Shown piece after piece: positions 31,742-43,959 of a stretch of 64,000 nt of DNA. A program made the position numbers and the translations under genes. This stretch comes from Anthonomus grandis grandis. Its lineage: Eukaryota > Arthropoda > Insecta > Coleoptera > Curculionidae. The stretch's first letter is position 1. The number at the start of each line of letters is the position of its first letter. The stretch is taken from NCBI RefSeq assembly GCF_022605725.1, contig NC_065549.1, positions 38,269,690-38,333,689 on the forward strand. Direction: 5' to 3'. The notes beneath the pieces are model-generated. The model saw only the letters and a list, made by a program, of their open reading frames with translations, ran no database searches and was not told the origin of the DNA.

Positions 31742-34337
31742 GCTCTGCAACAGCTCATAAATGAGCCTACTAGAGTGACGAAGACTTCAAGCACTCTTAT
31801 AGATTCTATATTTATCAATAATTCTGACATAATAAAACAATGTCGAAAGATATCTTTAAATGCAATTTCTGATCATAACTTAGTATATGTTAATATGTCT
31901 CTTAATATTAAAAAAGCACCTCCTTTAAGAGAATATGCTCTTTTAGATCATTTAAAAAATTTAATCAACTAAATTTTGAAAATGATCTTTTAAATATGTC
32001 GTGGCATCAAATTTTATGGGAAGAGAACTTAGAAGAAGTAAATTAGAACTTTTTGATAAACATGCTCCCCTAATAGAGGTCCAAGCATCAAAACAAAGAG
32101 ATAAAAGTTGGCAAAAGTTGGCAAAAGTATAGAAAAACTAGATCGGAGGCTGACCATTTACTCTATTAAAATATTCGTAACCAGACATTATCAGCCACTA
32201 GAACTGCAAGAAAGAGATATATTATAAATATTTCTCAATTAAACAATACAACTAAACTGGAAAACTCTTTAAGCTTTAAATGTTCGCTCACAAAAAAACA
32301 CATTATACCAAGTAACCTCTCAAATCCTAATGAAATTAATAGTTATTTTACCTCCTTTTTGCAATCCACATCAAATCCCTCAAATAATCATATATTCATG
32401 AAGTTAATCCAAAAATTAACTTCAAATTTTCTTTAGGTATAATAGATGAAATATACTCCGCTCTACCTACATAACATCCGAACTAACGCTGTTGGTACAG
32501 ATCAAATTAATGCTAAAATGCTAAAAATATGTATCCCTTTAATAGATCATATAATTTAATACATTGTTAACACGAGTTATGTGTTTTATAGTATTAAGAT
32601 CTATAATTTCTTGATTGGTGCGAGGCATTCGGCTCGTAGTGGACATGGGTATTCGAGGTCCAGTTGGCTTATTCGAATTTTCTTTTGAAAACACATTTTT
32701 TTGTTTTCCGAAAACCTGTTCTTTTGTGGGGAATTGATGCTGAGCTGGCCGACTTTGAATATTAACCGGCGCAGTCGGTCGTAACTCAGAAGATCTTTTG
32801 GATATCTGTGTGTTTGGAAACCGTGTGCGAGATTTCCGAAACCACAAAATCAAAAATTTTTTACTATTTACTGAGTAAAGAACCTAGAAGAAGTCACCGT
32901 TGCGACTTGAAGCAGCATAATCGTAAGTAATGAGAGAAGAAACAAGTTTCAACAATCTGGAAAACTGCTCTGGGAATCCCACTACCAAAAAATAGTCAGC
33001 CGTCCCATTTTTCTGAGTTGAGGATCATAAGTATTCTTCCCACCCTATCAAAAATTGTTGAGCGAATCCTTTATAACCAAATATTCACTTATTTTAATGT
33101 TAATAAAATCCTGCCTGATAATTCATGTGGATTTCGAGACAATTTTAGTACAGTATCTACTTTAGCATCTGTGCTTGATGATATATTTAGGGCCTGCGAT
33201 GAAGGCTACATAAATATGTTACATAAATAGATACTTCTAGACTTCTTCAAGGCCTTTGATACTCTGGATCACCGTCTCCTATTAGCTAAGCTAAGATATT
33301 ATGGATTCGACGTGGACTCTGTTCAATTAGTTAATTCATTTCTAAGCAAACGGTCGCAAAAGGTGGTCTATAACAATATTACGTCGAATGCATTGGATAT
33401 AATTCTCGCACCTAAATACTGTAAAACACAAGCATAGACGGATGACACACAAATCTATGTCTCTTTTGATTATAACAAATCGCAAGAAATGACCGATAAA
33501 ATAGACGCTGATCTTCAGATAATTAAAGAATTATTTGCTGAACATAACCTAAACTTAAATTCTGACAAAACTAAGCTATTACGTATTGACAGCAAAATCA
33601 AAAGAAACTCTATTAAAAACAACTTAAAATAAAAAATAAATGATACTACATTAAAATTTGTATCTATCGCAAAAAATCTTGGCTTAACTATCGATGAAGA
33701 TCTCAGATTTAGTGCATACGTTCAGAATATAACAAGAAAAAGCTTTTATGCACTGAAATTATTTTATAATAATCGGCACATTCTTAACTACTCGTTGAAA
33801 AATAGTTTATGCGACACATTAGTACTCTCACATTTTAACTATGGTGTATACGGTCCATGTCTTACAGCTCTCGATAAACAGAAAATATAAAGGGTACAAA
33901 AGGTATGCTGTCGATTGATAAATGGAATCAGGAAGCATGACCATATTACTTATAAAATTGTAGAATCTAACTGGCTAAATATGGAAAGCCGTAGAAAACT
34001 ACATCTTTCAAATTTTGTGCATAAGCTGTTCAATACCACTAACACCTCGGATACCCCTAAAAATACATATCTGCCAAGGACAAGCATGCATGGACGAAAT
34101 ATTAGAAACAAAAACAAATTCTCCATCCCGTTACATAAAACATCTAGGTATAAAAGATCCTTTTCCAAATCACTTTATATAATTCCATACCTGATCATTT
34201 TAAAATATTTAATATTAATAAATTTAAATACAAAATGCGTTTGTTTCTGTTTATTCAACAAACTCCTCATGAATAAGAAAGGATTTCTTTTTCTTATTAA
34301 AGACAAAAAGACACTTAAAATGAACACCTTGAGGTAA
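31742..34337 (+). pseudogene. LINE ORF2 remnant: endonuclease and RT
   Basis: QLINEPTRVTKTSSTLIDSI...ISDHNLVYV is the C-terminal endonuclease motif (SDH catalytic His). RT: LRIISILPTLSKIVERILYN, GFRDNFSTVSTLASVLDDIF, LLDFFKAFDTLDHRLLLAKL. The QGSxLGPLLF block is deleted near 33400, where sequence resumes TDDTQIYVSFD (ADD changed to TDD). Post-RT: NLGLTIDEDLRFSAYVQNIT and RVQKVCCRLINGIRKHDHIT. Several TAG/TAA stops. Confidence 0.78.
32545..32880 (-). pseudogene. Possible LTR-retrotransposon gag scrap inside the LINE
   Basis: A minus-strand frame reads RPAQHQFPTKEQVFGKQKNV and KPTGPRIPMSTTSRMPRTNQ. The KPT-xx-PMSxxSR pattern resembles spacer regions of insect Gypsy gag proteins. It sits where the LINE coding sequence is interrupted (ICIPLIDHI before, TIWKTALGIPLPK after). 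Weak evidence. Confidence 0.3.
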
Positions 34338-34783
34338 TACTTAATAAAAAGACAATGGGAAAATAACCAAGAAAAACACATCTAACTTGTGTAATAAACC
34401 ACCCTTATAATATATTTGAAGAATTTAAACAGGTATTGGAATTGTATGCTGAACTGGACTAGCTTTTGAAATTATTTCACAATATAACTATCTACTTTTT
34501 AAAGAAAATCTCTACCTTCTACTGGATAAATCTATTACATTACGGTCTTTTGTGTCGCACAGTTTATCGTTGTGTGCGTACAATGTGTGCGTACAGTTAA
34601 AGAGCAATTTGCTAATAAGTTGCATGATATTGTTTTATTTTATTGTTTTATATACTTTAGAGGGATTAGGTACTTTAAGTAAGATTAGCCACACGGCTAG
34701 ACGTCGCCTCTCTTATATCCCTATAGAAATGTATGAATGATACTCACAACTGTAAATTATTTGTTTGTTAAATAAAAGACGTT

Positions 34784-34788
34784 TATTA

Positions 34789-34822
<34 letters not shown>
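34784..34822 (+). repeat. (TTA)n microsatellite tail of LINE
   Basis: About a dozen TTA units following AATAAAAGACG. It marks the 3' end of the LINE. The reverse complement of the same tail type occurs at 43108. Confidence 0.8.
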
Positions 34823-34823
<1 letters not shown>

Positions 34824-35119
34824 ATCATAACAATTTTTGTATACCTCTTTAAAAAAAAATAAAAAACTCCCGTTGTAGGAGTAATTTTTGAAATTTGAAG
34901 TACTGGTTCTAAATTTTTTTAAGAGGCCTTAGAAGAAACCCAGAGCGAGTAGATTGCATTCGTTGATACTATTTTACTCCCAATTAAAACCCTCATATAA
35001 AAATGGGATACAGGCATGTAACTACTTTATTTTTGTATTTTATAATAATTAAAAATAAAGAAATAAGCAAAAAATAAAGAGGTGCATATGCTAACGGTAG
35101 CTTTTGACCAATATAGTTG

Positions 35120-36000
35120 GCCGTGAATTTAGTATGAATTGCTTAAATCTGAGTCACCGCTTGACAGATTTATTGTTGATGATCTTTTAACACACCTCAA
35201 GCTAGCACTTGATCAGAATTTTTTCGTTTTCAACAACAGGTTTTTTAGACAAGTTACTGGACTAGCAATGGGGTCTTGCTTCTCTCCTCTTCTGAATGAG
35301 ATTTTTATGCACCATTTAGAGAAAAGGATTGTCAATGGGAAGTTTGGTGCGTTTCAAAAAATGTCAACAAACTTGAATACTCCTCAAACTCCCCTTATTC
35401 CTACAAATTTGCCTCTTTTAATTCCCTTTTCTATCGCCTTTTTAACATCCCCCTTTCTAGAGAAGCTTTCCTTGATGAACTAAATATAATTAAATATATT
35501 GCTTTTAATAATGGTTTTCCACTTGATACAATTAATCGCCTTTATTCTAAATTCTATAATAAATACAAACTCACTTACAACTTAATCCATCTTAATAATG
35601 AAAATAGTCACCTTTTTAGATCAATGTAATTTTTTGGTAATATTTCTTTTCAGCTTGCAAAGTTTTTCAAGTCTACAAATCTCACAATTGCTTTTAAAAC
35701 TACAAACAGTTTAAAAAGGCAGCTAGTTAGTACAATAGATAAGGCAGATTTCTTTTCAAAATCAGAGGTATATTCATTAAGATGTAATGACTGTAATGCC
35801 ATTTACATAGGGCAATCGGGGAGAAAAAAAAATTCTACCAGAATAAAGGAACATACAAGTTTGGTGAACAGGTACAGGGATACTGACATGATTGAAACTA
35901 AATCAGCATTTGCAAATCATTTATTCGCCTCCTCACATGGTTTTTCTTTAACTCAGGGAGCGGATATTTTGAGTGCTCAAAAGGCACAAAACTGGACTTG
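35120..36000 (+). pseudogene. Penelope-like element: RT fragment plus GIY-YIG endonuclease
   Basis: 35139-35346 reads DQNFFVFNNRFFRQVTGLAM then GSCFSPLLNEIFMHHLE, the FxxxFYxQxxGxxMGSxxSP motif of Penelope RT. After a deletion near 35350: NIPLSREAFLDELNIIKYIA. The C-terminal GIY-YIG domain is at about 35770-35950: VYSLRCNDCNAIYIGQSGRK, RIKEH, FANHLFASSHGF. A TAA at 35628 and frameshifts break it. The order RT then GIY-YIG is specific to Penelope-like elements. Confidence 0.85.
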
Positions 36001-36062
36001 TTGAAAAAAATGGAAATAACTAAAGCTAAGAAGAGCCTAGAATCTTCTTTTCCATTACATGG

Positions 36063-36629
36063 CAAACACAACCCTTCCATTGTTCGTTATTGGTCTCAGG
36101 AATACGAGCACAGAAATTTTCAGTTTCGTACCCAGGATCCTCAGAAATTGAATGTTTGGGCAGGTATTTTGGGCGACAATGTTATAGAGCTATTTTTTAT
36201 TGACGGCACTTTAAACGCCCAAAAGTACCTTGAGTTGCTGCAAAACCAAGTTCTTCCTGCCATTCAAATCCTACCTGATGTAGAACTGGGATCGGTTTAT
36301 TTTCAGAAAGATGGCTGTCCTGCTCATAGCGCGGCTAGGGTAAAGATACTTTTCCTAACCGCCTTATTTGTGGGACTGGCGATATTAAATGGCCTCCTAG
36401 ATCTCCAGATTTGTCTCCAAATGACTTTTATTTGTGGGGTTACCTTAAGCAGACCATTTACAAGCATGAATTTAGTAAGCCAACAAATTTAGAGGAGTTG
36501 CAAAATAAAATTGTCGAAGGTGCCAATTCCATTTTACCTGAAACTCTTTTGGAGGTGCGAAATAGCTTTTACGATAGGCTAAGTTTTTGTTTAGCGAAAG
36601 AAGGTGGTTTATTTGAGCTTTTTATTTAA
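36063..36629 (+). pseudogene. mariner-like transposase, C-terminal two thirds
   Basis: 5' truncated at the Penelope junction. Reads VRYWSQEYEHRNFQFRTQDP, QKLNVWAGILGDNVIELFFI and VYFQKDGCPAHSAARVK (second Asp). After a frameshift near 36345: WPPRSPDLSPNDFYLWGYLK with the third Asp, and DRLSFCLAKEGGLFELFI at the stop. Confidence 0.82.
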
Positions 36630-37334
36630 GAAATAATATGTTGTTAAGTTTGTTTATTAGAGTTTTATTTCTGATTTTTTATTATAATTTTATCAGAGTT
36701 GATATTTTATTTTTTATTAGAATAACGCTTTAATTTTCATTATGCAAAACACAGCATATTAAACATTTTAAGATTATAATTCTATGCGGGTTTTACACAT
36801 TGTCATGTCCGTAAAACCCACATTAGAATAAATATTTAAAAAATGCCTGGATTTTCGCGTAATATTTTGGGATATTTTATCGCCAAACGAAAGCTCAGAC
36901 GAAAGCTTCCACGAAAGTCAGAGTTTACTAATCCCGTTCTCGGGCAGGCCGGGGCGGTGCTCTGTCGCAGGCACTCGTACACGCGTGACGTTGCAAAATT
37001 TCGCCTTTATGCGGTTTTCTATAAGTAACGAACGAAAACACGATCTGTATATGATAGATAAATGAAATGACCAAAAAGGAATAGATACGAATTTGCTAAA
37101 TTATCTTCTTTATTCAATAGATTAATATTTATATCGCCCAAAAATATATTTAAATCCCGAAGAAAGAGTTGTTTGTCTGTATTATTTATCTGCCTTTTAT
37201 TATTATAGTTGTTTGTCTGTATATTAATGGCTAAGAATTTATCCATATTCATGCATGTTCCAAATAGCACCCACTTATTTATCAACTATGTATGTCAATT
37301 CTTTTTCTTTAATAATTTCTTTCTTTATTTCTAG
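36630..37334. other. Intron with a GC-richer block, nothing recognised
   Basis: 36843-37020 is clearly GC-richer than the surroundings (AAAGTCAGAG, GGGCAGGCCGGGGCGGTGC, ACACGCGTGACGTTG) and has a short open frame of no known type. The rest is AT-rich intron up to the TTTATTTCTAG acceptor. Confidence 0.35.
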
Positions 37335-37374
37335 GTGCCGCGATCAGAATGGAGCCCTGAAGGAGGTTACTTGG
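37335..37374 (+). CDS. Host gene exon 14 (40 nt)
   Basis: Acceptor TTTATTTCTAG, donor TTGG|GTAAGA, phase 0 to phase 1. Encodes VPRSEWSPEGGYL. The downstream intron is 62 bp. Confidence 0.83.
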
Positions 37375-37436
37375 GTAAGAACTTTTGTACACTTTTTAAC
37401 CGAGAGTAAAATTAACCTTACCATAAAATAATTTAG

Positions 37437-37631
37437 AGGATGAAGGGGTACCACCAGACTTTCCCTCGCCCCCGCCTCGTACATTACAGGACGACCAACT
37501 TTTCTTCCCACCTGAAGCCATGGCGGCAAGAACACCAGAAGGTCTGCCTACAATGAAAGATGTTATGAGGCACCAACTGGCTCAGGATACATTTAGGAGA
37601 AACATCTCCTATAAAACGCCTTTTGGAGCAG
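37437..37631 (+). CDS. Host gene exon 15 (195 nt)
   Basis: Acceptor AATAATTTAG, donor GCAG|GTATTG, phase 1 to phase 1. Encodes EDEGVPPDFPSPPPRTLQDD, QLFFPPEAMAARTPEGLPTM, KDVMRHQLAQDTFRRNISYK and TPFGA. The least repetitive exon and the best probe for homologues. Confidence 0.86.
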
Positions 37632-37890
37632 GTATTGCATTCGTTAAAAACTGATCAACTATGCTATCATTTTTCAAATATAGGAAACAATTACAATAAC
37701 GTAATAAAAATAAAGACATGATTCTAAGAAAAAGTTGCTTAGAATGCAAAATTATCCCCGAATTTTATAACCATAGGCCTACTTTGATTTTTACGTTTAA
37801 ATTATTTATTAATTAACAAAAATCAAATAGATATTTTACTTTTTGCGATCGGTAGGATTTTTCTGCTCGTGGAATGCATGCCGCTTATTA

Positions 37891-40556
37891 TATCCTCCTG
37901 AGACCCCCGGCCAGCTGACTTTTAATAAACAAGGATAAAAATAATAGTTTATATACTTGGGATACACTCACTATAAAAATACATGTTTTTTTTTTTTTAA
38001 GTCAACCATTTCTTATTTTTTTGATGTCCACTTAAATGGACGTTGGGTCATAAAGAAACAGAAAAAAAATGCATAATTATTTATTATGTATTTTAACAAA
38101 AATAATATTTCTTAAACTACCAAAACTTTCGATGTAATTTTATTGCCCAGTCACATGATATTCATAAAAACAATTATGGTCAGCAGTGACACACAAAAAA
38201 ACATCACAGTTGGTACAATAAAATTTGGTTTTCTTCGTACACCTCGATGATTTACACCGAACCGAATTCTCTAAGTGACCAGCAACGGCTGGCAAGTGCA
38301 TGTCTTTTTTTCTTTTTGTCATAGGGGGAGTCAATGGTGTTGGTGTAATGTAGCCCAAAGGGTTATTTCGAGTCTTTATTGTCAAAGGTGCTTCATTTTG
38401 GTCTTCAAAATTTGTAGCTAAAAGTTTATCCACAACGCTGATCTTAAAATCTAAAAATTGTTGAATTTGCTTGGCAGAATCACCTAGTTTTTTCCTATCA
38501 GTTCTGTAGAGGATCCAGGCATTTGCAAGAGCTAAATTTATGAAATATAAAATTATTTTTACAATCCACTTTTTAGTTTTAGTATTGATACGATAATAAC
38601 TAATCATTCGATCAATCAAATCAATACCACCCATACAATCATTGTATGATTTAACAATGTTTGGTCTAAAAATATCTAGGTATTTAGCCTCCTTTTTCGA
38701 CCAACGTTTACATACATTTATTGGATCTTTTTCCATTTTAGATGATGCTAAAATTATTGGTTTTTGATCATACCATTGAACCAAATTAATCTTTGAATCA
38801 TCCCTTACTGATTGTTCACTAAAACCTCGTTCGAATTTTTTAATTTCTTTTTCTGCTGTTAGATGAGCTGAAGAAGGAATTCTAGACTTCATAATAGTAC
38901 CCGTACTATAAAAGTTTTTATCAAGTAAACTCTCTAACAACGATATTGTTGTAAAATAGCAATCCATGAAGATGTGAGAGCCACTTTTAAGGCTTTGGGA
39001 TAATCGCATCACTGCTGAAGCTCCAACACCCATTTTTTTTTAATTTTCGTCCAAAAAAGTTTGTTTACCTTGATAGATTTCAAAGTCAAGCACAAGTCCT
39101 TTTGGTGTAGCACATACAAAATTTTTTAGTCCTTCTGGATTAGGTTTGCCTCTTACGAATTGTTTTAGACCACATGTGCCAGTAAATGGTATCATTTGTT
39201 CATCCACTGCAACGTTTTCTTGCCTCTCTAGTTTTAAACTTCCTTGTCTGACTCTCTCGGTAATTGGTCTTACTTTTCATAACCTGTCCTTTTTTCTATC
39301 ATTAGCTAATACATCAGTGTCAATGACTACTTTTAAGTGATTTCTTATTGAAAAAAATCTATCCCGCGTCATGTGCTTCGCAATTGAATCAACTCTAGTT
39401 ATTTGATGTTTTAAAACATCTTCACCCTAGGATATTTTAAACAAGACATTAAAACCGATATTCCAATAAATTTGTTTACTTCATCGGTCGATAAGTTCAT
39501 AATTTTATCATTTTCTAAAAAAAATTTTATATTTGCGCAATCACGCATTGTCTCAAATAATTTATCGTCAATAAATACTGACACATAATCCATAATTTTC
39601 CAACCTGCTCTTTGAAAGTGACTTTCTTCAAAACCGTCTTTGACTACTTCTACTCCCTTGAAACTGCAATAGAAAAAAAATTAGGAAGAGATAAATTTTA
39701 CTACCCAAAAAAAATACCTGTCAGATTTTCTCCAAGTCATTCTTTTAGCTTTTGCTGACATTTTTTCCTTTAAAATGCTAAATGGAATATCAAATTCTGG
39801 GTCTGAGTCACCATCATAATCATCTTGATTTTCATCTATTTGATCTTCTATAATATCCATAGTTTCTAAGATTTCTTCCAAATTTTCTTCAATTATTGTT
39901 TCACCAATTGTTTCTGCATTTATTATCCCATCTTCATTGTCATCTAAGTCTCCTTCAAACTCAGAATCATCAGCATTCGATAATTGAAGTAGCCTATCGT
40001 CATCTTTACCGGGTCGCAAATAAGTATCATTTCCAAAAATAGCTAAAAATAATGTCATAAATTTAAAATGTTTCTTAAAATTATTTATTTGGCTAGTTTA
40101 AAGTTAACAATTTAAAGCAAGTCCTAGTGTCCACTTTAATGGATTGAGGTTAAATGTAAAATTAGGGGACGAATTCCCGACGATCATTTAAATGGACATG
40201 GCCGTTTTTTCCATTTATTTAAATAAATTTCCACTAAAGACTTAAAATATTAATCGAATTATAAACAAAAATCATTTAGAAAAAGATTATACTAGTTTTT
40301 ACAAAAAAATATTTAGAAAAAATAGAAAAATTAAGTGAAAAACGTACCGTCAATTGTTGCACGTCCAAACGCCGACATTTTAACAGCTGACTAGCGCTAT
40401 GTTGGCCAGCTGATTGCACTTTTTACGTTTAGATGGCGCGATGGGTTATAGTCGAAGTAGAAATGCGTAGATGCACTGGTAAATTAGAGTTTTTTTCGGA
40501 ATTACTACGTAATATTGGAATGTCCACCTAGATGGACGCAAGTTCTCAGGAGGATA
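37891..40556 (-). mobile_element. piggyBac-like element with subterminal palindromes
   Basis: Both ends carry TATCCTCCTGAGA (left at 37891; right reverse-complemented from 40556). GTCCACTTAAATGGAC (38026-38041) and GTCCACCTAGATGGAC (40522-40537) lie near each end. Further variants occur at 40129-40144 and 40185-40197. No clear TTAA duplication remains. Contains a multi-exon transposase. Confidence 0.8.
38140..40378 (-). pseudogene. piggyBac transposase, 3 exons, three in-frame stops
   Basis: Exon 1 (40378-40348) MSAFGRATID with a GTACGT donor. Exon 2 (40042-39718) is acidic (DDSEFEGDLDDNEDG) and ends TWRKSD. Exon 3 (39663-38140). The domain shows WKIMDYVSVFIDD, then TAA after CLKYPRVKMF (39411), TGA near 39290, the first catalytic Asp in NVAVDEQMIPFTG, TAA near 39035, second Asp in HIFMDCYFTTISL and third in NDCMGGIDLIDRM. 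The C-terminal cysteine-rich domain is RCKSSRCTKKTKFYCTNCDV then LCVTADHNCF. The three catalytic Asp and the zinc-binding residues are kept, so inactivation is probably recent. Confidence 0.88.
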
Positions 40557-41132
40557 TTGGGTTATTTTTTTGCTGCATTTGACATAGTTTTTTTTTTCTA
40601 ATGTTTGAAATTATATATCTGACCAAGGAGAGGGTCTTAACATGATTAAAAAAAAAATATTGCAATTTTGCAAACAATTACAGTAATGTACAAGAACATA
40701 ACGAACCCTCTTAGCCCCAGCAATTTCAGTTAATTGTACTGCGGCGTATCGGCTCATAACCGCAGATGATGTTGTAAGGACCTTTATTAGTCAAAATTAC
40801 GTGGTAAACCGTATGTTCTGCCAATAATTTTGGTAAAAGAGAAATTATAGGAGCCGAATTGGTCTCGTGATGGTATTTAGGATAAAATGCTCCGTAAGCC
40901 CATCGAAAGAAATCTCGTTTTGGGCTCGCAACAAATTCGAAAGTAATTTTTCACAAAATATGGGCCCAAAAGATATTAGAATCCAAATCATCCGCGTTGA
41001 TCTCTCACATTTCGCCTTGAAGGATTTCTCGACCTTTTCGCCTAGATTCCACAAAAAACAAAATTAAAAGCTACAATCACACGCTATCCGCCTGCGGCCT
41101 TATAACAAACTCTATTAAGTAGATGGAAAATA
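40557..41132. other. Intron between piggyBac and Tc1, nothing recognised
   Basis: Contains overlapping open frames on both strands (40845-41067) with no known motif. Base composition is slightly GC-richer than neighbours around 40980-41100. Unexplained but unsupported as a gene. Confidence 0.35.
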
Positions 41133-42770
41133 CGAGCCCTAACAACTATATATTGGAACAAGTAGTCATTTTACGAATAAAATTCCAGTTTACCGTAATT
41201 CTTTTAATTTATGTTTTTTTATTTAAAAATAATAAATTAATAACATTTTTTATGTTTTAGAGAATTATTTTTAAGGTTTAATAACATTTTGACGTTAAAT
41301 AATATTTATTTAATTATTTAATAATCAAAAAATGTTGACAAATAAATGTTGGAACATGGGTTGCTTTTGCTCAAATTTTTCCAGTTTTATTAGCATGACG
41401 CGAAAATGGCTTTGAATAAACAAAAGTAAGTAGTGCGTTGTCAACAATAAAAATTTTGATGCGTCACTTGACCATTAATAATAAATTATTGCCATTTTTA
41501 TTACGAGTAAAATACAATAATGGCTCGTGGAAAACCTACTGATCTAAAAGTGCGAGAAATTATTATCCAGCAGTACCATAAAGGGAAAACAATGCGAGAA
41601 ATCTCCAGTGAATTAAATGTTTGAAACTGCCAGTATTGGTGTTCGCGGCAAAAGTTCAGGACGTCCAAATGTTGTTTCTCAAAGAAATGTAAGGAACTTG
41701 ATTAAAATTTGTAAGTCGGGAAGAAGAAATAGTCTACGAGAAGTAACTGCAAGGTGGAATAGAGAAAGTGGGATAAAGTTTCCAGAGAATGCTGCCGCAA
41801 ATATATTCACAAGTGCGGTCTTAGTTTTTATAAGGTATGTTTAATAGCCTAAGAAAAACCATTGTTAACGGAGACTCAAAAAAGGAATCGTTACATTTGG
41901 ACCAAATCAAAACTCTCGTGGACCAAAGAAAATTGGAGCAAAGTTATGTATAGCCACGAAAGCAAATTTTATATCTGTGTCGGAGATTATCGAAAGCGTG
42001 TGATTCGGGACAAAACAGAAGCATTCCATAAGGATTGTCTTAAAAGGACTGTAAAGTTTCCACAGGGCATCATGGTGTGGGGTTGTATGTCAGCTAAAGG
42101 GTTGGGAACGTTACAATTTATTGATGGCATAGTAAATGCAGATAAATATTAAGACATTCTCGAACATTCGCTTTTACCAAGTGCAGCAAATTTATATCCA
42201 TCTGGAGATTTTATCTTTCAATAGGACAGTGCCTCATGTCATACTGCTACATCTACCAAAAAATGGATGGGGAAACATAATATTAAAGTTTTGTCACACC
42301 TCTCTAGCAGCCCGGATCTCAATCCAATCGAAACACTTTGGCACAAATTGAAGCAACGCCTAAGAAATAGTCCGCAGCGTACTTTGCCACAACTACGTGC
42401 TAAACTACAGGAAATATGGGATAGTTTCACCCCTGAATTTTGTGAAGGTCTAGTTGGTACAATGCCTCATAGAGTTTAGGCTGTTATTCAAGCTAAGGGT
42501 GACGTTACGCCTTACTAATTTGTTATTTTCCTTTTTTAAAACTCACTTGTTCCAATATTTATTTGTCAGCATTTTTCAATTATTTACCAAGTAATTAAAT
42601 ACTAAATAACTTAAAATATATAAATAAATTATAAAAACAATATTAAACATTATAAAAAAGCTTGTTCATTTCATATTTATGATTAAAAAAAATTTAATAA
42701 AATATTTTCGCTAAATGGGCATTTTATTTCAAAATAACTGCTTGTTCCAACATATAGTTGTTAGGGCTCA
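41133..42770 (+). mobile_element. Tc1 element, 1.64 kb, TA-flanked
   Basis: Ends CGAGCCCTAACAACTATATA and, reverse-complemented, TGAGCCCTAACAACTATATG. Both continue TTGGAACAAG-like and are flanked by TA. Confidence 0.9.
41521..42518 (+). pseudogene. Tc1 transposase (DD34E), decayed
   Basis: Start MARGKPTDLKVREIIIQQYH, then a helix-turn-helix to SSELNV and TGA. A frameshift follows to GRPNVVSQRNVRNLIKICKS (GRPR-like hook). The first Asp position is changed: the expected WSDES reads MYSHESKFYI, so Asp is His. Second Asp is in DSASCHTATSTKKWMGKHNI, after a TAG. Glu lies in SSPDLNPIETLWHKLKQRL, exactly 34 residues on. Ends GDVTPY. A TAA also interrupts near 42150. Confidence 0.88.
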
Positions 42771-43107
42771 TACAATTTAAAAGTTTAAATAAATCACGTT
42801 TTGCACGTTTTTATTATAAGCAGATTAGTAAAGCCGTGTATTGCCCAATAAAAACTAGTATCCGACGTTTAATTGCTTTAATTATCGTCATTTAATTTTC
42901 CATATTTGTTTGCCATCGCTAAGATGGGTATTACACGTATATGCGTGTCCCCCATTTAAAGTTCAATTGAGGCCTAAAATGTCATTTTAACTTTTATTTT
43001 ACCGAATTAAATTAAGGATTTTTCCTGCGTTTTTGCGATCGTTAAAAAGGCATACCATGCATGTTCTATTTAGGATATGATGAACGTTGACCAAATATTA
43101 ATGATAC

Positions 43108-43200
43108 AATATAATAATAATAATAAACGTTTATTAGGAACAAAAAATTGTACCAAATAACTCCTGACAAAGTACAAAAAAAAACTGGCGAAAACAGCAA
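43108..43200 (-). repeat. LINE 3' tail, minus strand
   Basis: Minus strand CCTAATAAACGTTTATTATT followed by a TTA repeat, the same AATAAA(A)GACGTTTATT-(TTA)n ending as the LINE at 34784. Coding part not found; 43200-43950 is AT-rich and unrecognised. Confidence 0.55.
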
Positions 43201-43959
43201 AAGTACATTTTGCTTTTTGTATGTCTAATTCCCTTTATATTTCTCCTAATAGCATTTTTTTTAAACTATACTGGGTATTAAAAAAATCCTCCCTTCCATT
43301 TTACAAAATACAACAATAAAATTATTGAATGATATGTAAAACCTTCATGGATATGAAGAAGGAGGCTTAATATGATAAGAGATATTATTTATTTTAAATA
43401 ATGCACTAATGTTCGCTTTATATTTCTCTCGTTTTTCATCTAAGAATTTTTTACTTTTTGTACTCTAGGTAATTTAACTATTTTACTCTAGTTTAAAATT
43501 CAAGGAATTTAATTTTTTTTTCAAAAATTAAGGTATTTTACAGTAACACCCCAAAAATTAGTTAAAGTTGTGCATAACTTAAATGGATACGAAGAGCACT
43601 TACTTACAGACATTATTTTTTATTATTTAAAAGTTTGCTTATGATTTAATAAAATTAATTATAAATGAAATGCAGTATGGAATACGTAAAATATTTATAA
43701 TAACTACTGCTGACGAAAGTAGGTTGGTATGTAGACTATAAAGTTTCACATTTTCTTCATAGAATTAAAAAAATATCAAGAATATAGAATATCAGAATAA
43801 AAGGTATGATGAAAATATATATGAGTTTTTGTTGAACTTTTTAAAATGTAAACAGTTCCCATTAAATGTGGCAGCTACTATAACACATTTCTTATTGCAA
43901 AGTTTAAAGTCATTAAGAACATTATCAGAATTTAGACAAAAACCTTAAATTTGGAGCAG

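Larger units (their letters stand above)
31740..34822 (+). mobile_element. Jockey/CR1-like LINE with TTA-repeat tail, rearranged
   Basis: Carries endonuclease C-terminus (31742-31972), RT segments (32940-33420), the post-RT region (33440-34200) and 3' sequence ending AATAAAAGACGTTTATTATT and a (TTA)n tail at 34784-34822. Its RT is missing an internal block, and 32545-32880 looks like foreign sequence. Confidence 0.72.

Noticed and set aside
40845..41067. Overlapping frames on both strands in a slightly GC-richer stretch
   Set aside because: No motif, no splice signals in frame with the host gene.
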